Both the position numbers and the translations under genes were made by a program. 64,000 bases of DNA from Bombyx mori (lineage: Eukaryota > Arthropoda > Insecta > Lepidoptera > Bombycidae), in contig NC_085128.1 in the NCBI RefSeq assembly GCF_030269925.1, forward strand, positions 7,504,501-7,568,500, in the 5' to 3' direction. Positions 55,881 through 64,000 of the stretch are shown piece after piece (position 1 is the first letter of the stretch; each line of letters starts with the position of its first letter). The notes below the pieces were generated by a model that was not told where the DNA came from, made no database searches, and saw nothing but the letters and a program-made list of their open reading frames with translations.

Positions 55881-58763
55881 ATGGCGTATATAAGTAGAAT
55901 AAAGCCCCTATCCGTAACGATAGGATTTTTTAACGCTTACGGTCTCGCAAATCAACGTGATCAGGTTTCTGACTTTGTGCGTGACCATCAAATTGATATC
56001 TTTTTAGTGCAGGAGACCCTACTTAAGCCCGCGCGCCGTGACCCTAAAATCGCGAACTATAACATGGTCAGGAACGACAGGCTCTCTGCCCGTGGTGGTG
56101 GTACCGTCATTTACTATAGAAGAGCCCTGCATTGCGTCCCGCTCGATCCTCCGGCGCTCGCTAATATCGAAGCATCAGTGTGCCGAATCTCACTGACGGG
56201 ACACGCGCCGATCGTTATCGCGTCCGTTTATCTTCCACCGGATAAGATCGTTCTAAGCAGTGATATCGAGGCGCTGCTCGGTATGGGGAGCTCTGTCATT
56301 CTGGCGGGCGACCTAAATTGTAAACACATCAGGTGGAACTCACACACCACAACCCCGAATGGCAGGCGGCTTGACGCGTTAGTCGATGATCTCGCCTTCG
56401 ATATCGTCGCTCCGCTAACCCCGACTCACTACCCGCTAAATATCGCGCATCGCCCGGATATACTCGACATAGCGTTATTAAAAAACGTAACTCTGCGCTT
56501 ACACTCGATCGAAGTAGTTTCAGAGTTAGATTCAGACCACCGTCCCGTCGTTATGAAGCTCGGTCGCGCTCCCGATTCCGTTCCCGTCACGAGGACTGTG
56601 GTGGATTGGCACACGCTGGACATCAGCCTGTCTGAATCTGATCCACCATCGCTTCCGTTTAGTCCGGACTCTATCCCGTCTCCTCAGGATACCGCTGAAG
56701 CCATAGACATCTTAACGTCACACATCACCTCGACATTAGATAGGTCATCGAAACAAGTTGTAGCGGAGGACTTCCTTCACCGCTTCAAATTGTCCGACGA
56801 TATTAGGGAACTCCTTAGAGCTAAGAACGCCTCGATACGCGCCTACGACAGGTATCCTACCGCGGAAAATCGTATTCGAATGCGTGCCCTACAACGCGAC
56901 GTAAAGTCTCGCATCGCCGAAGTCCGAGATGCCAGATGGTCTGATTTCTTAGAAGGACTCGCGCCCTCCCAAAGGTCTTACTACCGCTTAGCTCGTACTC
57001 TCAAATCGGATACGGTAGTAACTATGCCCCCCCTCGTAGGCCCCTCAGGCCGACTCGCGGCGTTCGATGATGACGAAAAAGCAGAGCTGCTGGCCGATAC
57101 ATTGCAAACCCAGTGCACGCCCAGCACTCAATCCGTGGACCCTGTTCATGTAGAATTAGTAGACAGTGAGGTAGAACGCAGAGCCTCCTTGCCACCCTCT
57201 GATGCGTTACCACCCGTCACCCCGATGGAAGTTAAAGACTTGATCAAAGACCTACGTCCTCGCAAGGCTCCCGGTTCCGACGGTATATCCAACCGCGTTA
57301 TTAAACTTCTACCCGTCCAACTCATCGTGATGTTGGCATCTATTTTCAATGCCGCTATGGCGAACTGTATCTTTCCCGCGGTGTGGAAAGAAGCGGACGT
57401 TATCGGCATACATAAACCCGGTAAACCAAAAAATCATCCGACGAGCTACCGCCCGATTAGCCTCCTCATGTCTCTAGGCAAACTGTATGAGCGTCTGCTC
57501 TACAAACGCCTCAGAGACTTCGTCTCATCCAAGGGCATTCTTATCGATGAACAATTCGGATTCCGTACAAATCACTCATGCGTTCAACAGGTGCACCGCC
57601 TCACGGAGCACATTCTTGTGGGGCTTAATCGACCAAAACCGTTATACACGGGAGCTCTCTTCTTCGACGTCGCAAAAGCGTTCGACAAAGTCTGGCACAA
57701 TGGTTTGATTTTCAAACTATTCAACATGGGCGTGCCGGATAGTCTCGTGCTCATCATACGGGACTTCTTGTCGAACCGCTCTTTTCGATATCGAGTCGAG
57801 GGAACCCGCTCCTCCCCACGACCTCTCACAGCTGGAGTCCCGCAAGGCTCTGTCCTCTCACCCCTCCTATTTAGCTTATTCGTCAACGATATTCCCCGGT
57901 CGCCGCCGACCCATTTAGCTTTATTCGCCGACGACACGACTGTTTACTATTCTAGTAGAAATAAGTCCCTAATCGCGAAGAAGCTTCAGAGCGCAGCCCT
58001 AGCCCTAGGACAGTGGTTCCGAAAATGGCGCATAGACATCAACCCAGCGAAAAGTACTGCGGTGCTATTTCAGAGGGGAAGCTCCACACGGATTTCCTCC
58101 CGGATTAGGAGGAGGAATCTCACACCCCCGATTACTCTCTTTAGACAACCCATACCCTGGGCCAGGAAGGTCAAGTACCTGGGCGTTACCCTGGATGCAT
58201 CGATGACATTCCGCCCGCATATAAAATCAGTCCGTGACCGTGCCGCGTTTATTCTCGGTAGACTCTACCCCATGATCTGTAAGCGGAGTAAAATGTCCCT
58301 TCGGAACAAGGTGACAATTTACAAAACTTGCATAAGGCCCGTCATGACTTACGCGAGTGTGGTGTTCGCTCACGCGGCCCGCACACACATAGACACCCTC
58401 CAATCCCTACAATCCCGCTTTTGCAGGTTAGCTGTCGGGGCTCCGTGGTTCGTGAGGAACGTTGACCTACACGACGACCTGGGCCTCGAATCAATTCGGA
58501 AATACATGAAGTCAGCGTCGGAACGATACTTCGATAAGGCTATGCGTCATGATAATCGCCTTATCGTTGCCGCCGCTGACTACTCCCCGAATCCTGATCA
58601 TGCAGGAGCCAGTCACCGTCGACGCCCTAGACACGTCCTTACGGATCCATCAGATCCAATAACCTTTGCATTAGATGCCTTCAGCTCTAATACTAGGGGC
58701 AGGCTTAGGGACCCCGGTAACCGTACTCGTCGAACTCGACAAAGAGGTCGACGTGCAACCTAA
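55881..58763 (+). CDS. Jockey LINE ORF2, copy 2: endonuclease and RT
   Basis: 960 residues, the same length as the other copy, with no stop. Endonuclease residues E45, D144, N146, D219 and H220 and the RT active site FADD (682-685) are kept, as are SYRPISLLMSLGKLYERLL and AGVPQGSVLSPLLF. Differences from the other copy are scattered single residues (for example YISRIK for YKSRLK). With the promoter and most of ORF1 lost, the copy itself is unlikely to be expressed from its own start, although the protein would look active. Confidence 0.94.
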   Translation: MAYISRIKPLSVTIGFFNAYGLANQRDQVSDFVRDHQIDIFLVQETLLKPARRDPKIANYNMVRNDRLSARGGGTVIYYRRALHCVPLDPPALANIEASVCRISLTGHAPIVIASVYLPPDKIVLSSDIEALLGMGSSVILAGDLNCKHIRWNSHTTTPNGRRLDALVDDLAFDIVAPLTPTHYPLNIAHRPDILDIALLKNVTLRLHSIEVVSELDSDHRPVVMKLGRAPDSVPVTRTVVDWHTLDISLSESDPPSLPFSPDSIPSPQDTAEAIDILTSHITSTLDRSSKQVVAEDFLHRFKLSDDIRELLRAKNASIRAYDRYPTAENRIRMRALQRDVKSRIAEVRDARWSDFLEGLAPSQRSYYRLARTLKSDTVVTMPPLVGPSGRLAAFDDDEKAELLADTLQTQCTPSTQSVDPVHVELVDSEVERRASLPPSDALPPVTPMEVKDLIKDLRPRKAPGSDGISNRVIKLLPVQLIVMLASIFNAAMANCIFPAVWKEADVIGIHKPGKPKNHPTSYRPISLLMSLGKLYERLLYKRLRDFVSSKGILIDEQFGFRTNHSCVQQVHRLTEHILVGLNRPKPLYTGALFFDVAKAFDKVWHNGLIFKLFNMGVPDSLVLIIRDFLSNRSFRYRVEGTRSSPRPLTAGVPQGSVLSPLLFSLFVNDIPRSPPTHLALFADDTTVYYSSRNKSLIAKKLQSAALALGQWFRKWRIDINPAKSTAVLFQRGSSTRISSRIRRRNLTPPITLFRQPIPWARKVKYLGVTLDASMTFRPHIKSVRDRAAFILGRLYPMICKRSKMSLRNKVTIYKTCIRPVMTYASVVFAHAARTHIDTLQSLQSRFCRLAVGAPWFVRNVDLHDDLGLESIRKYMKSASERYFDKAMRHDNRLIVAAADYSPNPDHAGASHRRRPRHVLTDPSDPITFALDAFSSNTRGRLRDPGNRTRRTRQRGRRAT

Positions 58764-59008
58764 CCCATGCATCAGCCCGCTGAGTTTCTCGCCGGATCTT
58801 CTCAGCGGGTCGCGATTCCGATCCGGTAGTAGATTCATTCGCGAAACAATTGCTCTTGAGTTGTTAGGTCTCCTTCGGAGGCGCTCGGGCAGTTGTTAGC
58901 AAATCCCACCCCTCTTGGCTGAGCCTTTGCTCGCCCACCTGTCCTGGTGAAACTGGAAAGGCCTTCGGGCCACCAGTAAACTTTCAATCATAAAAAAAAA
59001 AAAAAAAA
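58764..59008 (+). other. Jockey copy 2 3' UTR and poly-A
   Basis: Same 3' UTR as 10261-10489, followed by ~17 A before the target duplication. Confidence 0.85.
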
Positions 59009-59020
59009 TTATTTAAATTC

Positions 59021-59526
59021 CCATTCGTATAATTACACAAGTTGAATGAAAATTAATTGCTCTTCCTTAATGAATGTAAAACTCTTTCGTTTTCGTTTGA
59101 AAATGATACGTTTTACACGGAAAAAAACATAAAAGGTTTTTTTGAGTTTAAATATGGTCGACTGTTGTCATCAAACTCATTTTTTGGAATTTTTCCAATG
59201 AGCCTTATTTTAATTTAAATATACGATTAGTAGCTGGATGAATCCAAACAATTACTTTGATAGTTTGCCGACTATTTTAATTATAATGTAAATGGACCGC
59301 GGTACACGTACCATCTATGGGTAGGTACCGTAGAGCAATCAAGCATTCTTGTTTGAAGGGATTTGTGCTGACAGGGGTATCTTGACGTCTGATTCATTTA
59401 CCAAATACTAGAAAATGGCCTAATAAGCTTTATGATCCGTAGCCGCTTTGTATTGGCATTGGTATGAACTTTACGGTTAAACAAACCTCATTAGAGATCT
59501 AGGTTATAAAATAAGCCAAAGTACTA
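59021..59526. other. Intergenic, nothing recognised
   Basis: No feature seen beyond a short GGGTAGGTACC string near 59320 that may be a Bm1 trace. Confidence 0.4.
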
Positions 59527-59966
59527 TTTTTTTTTTATTGCTTAGATTGTTGGACGATCTCACAGCCCACCTGGTATTAAGTGGTTACTGGACCCCATAG
59601 ACATCTACAACGTAGACGCGCCACCCACCTTGAGATACTAGTTCTAAAGTCTCAGTATAGTTACAACGGCTGCCCCACCCTTCAAACCGAAACGCATTAC
59701 TGCTTCACGGCAGAAATAGGCAGGGTGGTGGTACCAATCCGCGCGGACTCACAAGTGGTCCTATCACCAGTAATTACGCAAATTATAATTTTGCGCGTTT
59801 AATTTTTATTACACGATGTTATTCCTTCACCGTGGAAGTCAATCGTGAAGATTTGTTAAGTACGTATTTCATTACAAAAATTGGTACCCGCCTGCGGGAT
59901 TCGAACACCGTTGCATCGCTTCAACACGAATGCACCGGACGTCTTATCCTTTAGGCCACGACGACT
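59527..59966 (-). repeat. Full-length Bm1 SINE
   Basis: Poly-T to GGCCACGACGACTT, including the tRNA-like head (reverse of GGCCTAAAGGATAAGACG). No clear target duplication. Confidence 0.92.
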
Positions 59967-60940
59967 TCTTTATGACCTATTACTTATGACCTTATGATTT
60001 TGTAGTTATGTAACAGAAGTTAACTTTCTTTTAATGACAACATAAGCTATCGTGACTTTGTACGCATTCTGACAAATGTCGAGCTGAAATAATAATGCGG
60101 TCAGCCTTTAAATTGCCATCCAAACAGTACACACAGTAGTCGGTGAATAATTAATAACGTTTCATATTATCAATGTGGATAATGCCTAACCTGAACATTT
60201 TTATATCATCCGATATTTAAATCAAAATAGCTCGGTAATTTCGAACATCCGGTTTTTCATTTTACGAGCGACTTTTCGCTCTATCTAAAATTATTTTAGA
60301 GCTACACATTAAGTATTTTCAGTGATTCATTTGATTAATATTAAAATGATTTATTTCATTTCATAATAAAAATGGTAATGAAATTAATAGTTTAACACGT
60401 TACGCAAAATCCAATTACGAACCAAAGCATTGGAAAATCTGCTAAAAATAATTTATCACAAAATTACTAAACAGTTCATTGAAAATTGAAGTTTTTATCA
60501 TCACAGAGTTATTGGTTGTTTCGCGAATCGGCCAACAATCTTACGTTGAGCCTTGGCGAGTGTTGGTGACAATGAACGGATTACGACTCATAATCTAAAT
60601 TTACATATAGCGGCCCACCTGCGGCCGGGACTCTGCTCAGCTGTTCCGTGACGTACTTACTGGCTTCTACGAGATTTCCCGCACCACGACCTTAAACTGT
60701 TCGCGGGATAAATCTTCCGGATTGTTGAACTGCGTGTCTTCGTTCTTTGAAATTTATTTATTTAAGATCTTTTTGATTTTTGTAACAGATTTTCCATTTA
60801 TTTTGTGACACTAGCCTATCGTGGAGACTTCAATCTCATGTCTCAAGGCATCTCATTTGCGGTGTTATTTAGGTTAGGTATCTCTGTTAAAAAATGCGTC
60901 TTAAGATTATTTACATCTACGAAGTAAACTAAAGCTAAAC
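59967..60940. other. Intergenic, nothing recognised
   Basis: A GC-richer patch at 60610-60720 has no identity I can give. Confidence 0.4.
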
Positions 60941-61050
60941 CGGTAGGTAGCGGCTTGGCTCTGCCCCTGGCATTGCTGAAGTCCATGGGCGACGGTAACC
61001 ACTCACTATCAGGTGGGCCTTATACCCGTCTGCCTACAAGGGAAAAAAAA
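60941..61050 (+). repeat. LINE 3'-tail repeat (BMC1-like short tail)
   Basis: CGGTAGGTAGCGGCTTGGCT to CTGCCTACAAGGGAAAAAA. Confidence 0.7.
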
Positions 61051-61824
61051 GAACATTTAAAATACATACTTTGTCTATTTTCTCGTCTGTCATTTACAAT
61101 ATATGCATGTATTCTATTAAATCCATGTTCAAGCTTTGAATTTTAAACAGGTAGTCGCAAAACTGTTCCATTTAGAGATACCGCAAACAGCAAGTTGGAT
61201 TAGTTAGTGTCACATAAGTTGGGTCGATATTCAATTTAATTTCAATACCCACACCAAAGTATTGGGGTTTCGGTCAGATTGGTTGTACCTTTCCAACGAT
61301 TATCGATTGTGAGAGCTCCGAAATAAATCGACATCGAGAATACAACATGAATAGTCTAAACAAGTACATTTGTAATTGGATTATCCAGTAAACAAGCATT
61401 AAGAGTGAAGTTGTACAAGGGTGAATGGAAATTATGCTCTGAGGTTTCATTGTAATTTTGCATTATAAATAAAAACTATTATTATGGATATGTTCTTAGT
61501 AGTGTTCTTGTTCAAATTGGCAGTAGACTATATTTTGACATTTGACAATTGTGTATGTGCAATATCATCTAAGTTGAAGTAACAGACTTGAATAATTTAA
61601 AGCAGTACAGGTTGAGAGACACCCTTTTCTATGCTTCGAGTAACTCAGAGACTAAAATTACTCACATCATTAGCCTCTACTCCAGTCTATCAATTAATTG
61701 TCAGTCTTTTGTTTAACTCCTAGCTCAAATTACCAGGCTTTCCATTGTGTACCTACGCCGTATTCTACACTTTACAGAATGATTTATTATTACACTATTA
61801 CTGCATAGAAAGTTTTAGTGTCCG
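61051..61824. other. Intergenic, nothing recognised
   Basis: No feature seen. Confidence 0.4.
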
Positions 61825-61985
61825 ATGGTTACTGGAATAATTGCGGTGAAGAGGCCAAGAGGACGAAGTTCTAAAAAATGTACGGATCTGTATTATAGAT
61901 GGAATGATACAGTCAAACGACTGCACCAAGAAAATTAAAGAAGAAGAGATTGCAGATAGCGTCTGAAACACAACTGGTAAACTTG
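61825..61985 (+). mobile_element. Possible LINE C-terminal trace
   Basis: The frame reads VKRPRGRSSKKCTDLYYRWN, similar in pattern to the GKRPRGRPP.RW end of RTE-type LINEs, then stops. Weak. Confidence 0.35.
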
Positions 61986-63919
61986 TCACCGCTGTAATGT
62001 AGCTAGTTTTAATTTGAGGTAATCACGACGGGCTGTTTCAGTTTGTTCGGGGTTAGAACTTATTTCACTTATCAAAGTTTATTCCGTTAAATCTCATTAA
62101 CGTTTGCTTGTACAGCGTACAGATGAGGTAATACTAAGTATGAAGTTTTTGCTTTTGGGTTTTCACAATTCGAAAGTTGGCCTATTTTTCATTAAAAAAA
62201 TTACTATCCTGTAATTCAAATCGAGGCTCTTACTCGCGAAATTTGGGAATGTCAGCTCAACCAGGATCCTTCTATTCCTACGAAATTCATCTATAATTGT
62301 ATTATCCTACCCGTCAATCTTTATTTCCGATGCTACTGTTTCCCTATCACGCCGCGCCTGATTATTTACCGTATCTCTATATCTATAATCTCTCGAATTT
62401 ACAACACTTTTTCTGTGCTTTAAATTTTTTTCTTATATATATCTTAGAGATTAAGACCCTTTACTCAACTCCACGAGGCAAGATCAAGACGCATTGCGAT
62501 AGATTTATGGTGCTTTATTCCAGTGAAGAAGAGTATCATTTGAAGTTACAGAAATCCTTAACGAACCTCAAATACATAACACGCTAGTTAAAAAAGGTCG
62601 AGAAGTAAACACTCAAAGCCCTAATTCTTATGAAATCCAGTAAATACCAAATGTAAGCAGCCATTACATACAAATACAACATATAAATAAATGTTATATT
62701 ACTTATTTCACTCAGAAACTGTAACACAATATAATCGGGGATTCGAGATGCGAAAATAAAGGTTTCGACGTAGGCAACTTCTTAATTACTTTAATCGAGA
62801 ATCCGCTTTACCTATATAGAGCTTGTTATTATGTGTTAATGGTATTGAACATTTTACGTATAGATAAATTGTCTATCATTTAATTGGTATTAAGAACGAA
62901 AACTTTAAAAGCTATCCAATACAAGCTTAGCAGAAAATAGTTAACTCATTTTTTTTAAATATTTTATTAGGTCAAAATTTTGTGTATGGGGTTTGGTCTC
63001 GACTGAACACGCCCTGTCCTCGTTGCACAAATTGGAACCGAATGTCGCTACCGAGTGTCATAACTGCGAATCTCGATAGAAACGAGTCCTGACGGACGAT
63101 GCTTGACTTCGGTGAGTGACAAACCGATCTTATCTCTCTTCATCGACCCATTACCGTCAAGCTGGGGCCAAATACTGGCACGGAGCTAAGATTGCACTTG
63201 GTACACCAGCCTAGTGATAGTCAAGGTCCATGAAGATGACGTGTTTCTTGGATATTTTTTCTAGAACCTTAGAATCAATGTTTTCATTGTTTCAATTCAA
63301 TGTTTTTCGCCCAAAGGGAAATTCTGAGGCAAGTAGTTGCTGCCATCATCTCGGTGGTACCTGATAGCCTGTATGTTGACTGAATGTACCGGTGTTTGTG
63401 GCTCCACCAATCGCCTGTTCACTGTCAGTAGGGCTCTGTGCAAAAAACTTCAATGGGTTCTGTGCAAAAAAAACTTCACGTTATCCCCACCTCTCTTGGT
63501 TAAGTTCTATCTCATCTTAAAGTGGAAGCACTTCCACTCAGTGACAGCAAATTATGTAGTAGTAGTAGTTGAGAAGACCGTCCCTGATCTAATCTTCAAA
63601 CAGAAAACTCAAAATGGAAGGGCAATATTCAGATTTTTTCTGGTATTTGTTCCATAATCACTCCCACGACTGTAAGTTCTGGTAAGCCAGAATCCACAGC
63701 GGCAACCTCGCAACAAATACTTTTAATGATGTAGTTCAGGTAGTCCGAGGGAAAGCTAATTTGTCTTGGATATAACAAATGACATCAGATTCAACGTTTG
63801 AATAATTTAGCATTCATTCTGCCAGATACTGCATTCCCATAGGACGTGAAGGGCTGTTTGTTTGTATTTATCTTCGCGTGTTAATCAGTTTAATCAATCA
63901 AACAAAGTTCGTTTTGAAG
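61986..63919. other. Intergenic, nothing recognised
   Basis: No supported gene. 63000-63500 is GC-richer with short open frames but no known motif. Confidence 0.4.
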
Positions 63920-64000
63920 TCATCGTGGCCTAAAGGATCAGACGCCGGTTGTATTCGTATTTAATAATGCAACAATGCCGGTATTCAAATCTCGCAGGCA
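63920..64000 (+). repeat. Bm1 SINE head, cut by the window end
   Basis: GTCATCGTGGCCTAAAGGAT to AATCTCGCAGGCA matches the Bm1 tRNA-like head. The remainder is outside the window. Confidence 0.8.

Larger units (their letters stand above)
55610..59008 (+). mobile_element. 5'-truncated Jockey LINE, copy 2
   Basis: 3.4 kb with the 12-bp target duplication TTATTTAAATTC (55598-55609 and 59009-59020) and a poly-A tail. It begins inside ORF1. About 96% identical to the full-length copy at 10249-15340 at protein level, by eye, and in opposite orientation. Confidence 0.93.

Noticed and set aside
62297..62587. 96-codon plus-strand frame
   Set aside because: AT-rich, with no motif, splice support or composition shift.

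Overview
The window is lepidopteran genomic DNA, very probably Bombyx mori or a close relative. The main evidence is many copies of a tRNA-headed SINE that I recognise as Bm1, with lepidopteran-type LINE tails, non-autonomous Helitron-like repeats and maT-type DD37D transposons. It is AT-rich and gene-poor, and mobile elements account for nearly all recognisable coding sequence. There is no bacterial-type organisation, no CRISPR array and no convincing RNA gene.

Layout. 0.4-5.7 kb: a degenerate piggyBac-like transposase gene (+) interrupted by a complete 4.3-kb copia-type LTR retrotransposon (-). 6.3-7.0 kb: a rearranged Jockey-like LINE remnant. 10.2-15.3 kb: a full-length Jockey-clade LINE (-) with both ORFs open and a 15-bp target duplication. 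15.5-16.8 kb: an intact single-exon pickpocket-type DEG/ENaC channel gene (-), the clearest host gene. 17-21 kb: Helitron-like repeats and a mariner (DD34D) pseudogene. 22-26 kb: Bm1 pieces and an RTE-type LINE remnant. 26.2-27.2 kb: two phase-compatible coding exons (-) of a host gene I do not recognise. 28-50 kb: mostly unique AT-rich DNA with scattered SINE, LINE and MITE fragments, including two SINEs carrying LINE insertions with visible target duplications. 50.4-55.1 kb: two maT-type transposons in inverted orientation with Bm1 copies beside and between them. 55.6-59.0 kb: a second, 5'-truncated copy of the Jockey LINE (+) with an open ORF2. 59-64 kb: Bm1 and LINE fragments, ending inside the head of another Bm1.

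How the parts relate. The insertion order can be read from nesting: copia is younger than piggyBac, and LINE tails are younger than the SINEs they split. The full-length Jockey copy is a plausible source for relatives elsewhere, including the second copy. Bm1 and a second short-tail LINE family share their last ~60 bp, which suggests that they use the same reverse transcriptase. I found no convincing undescribed multi-gene system. The best leads are the nested elements, the inverted maT pair, the rearranged Jockey remnant, the unrecognised host exons and several hairpin or MITE-like structures.
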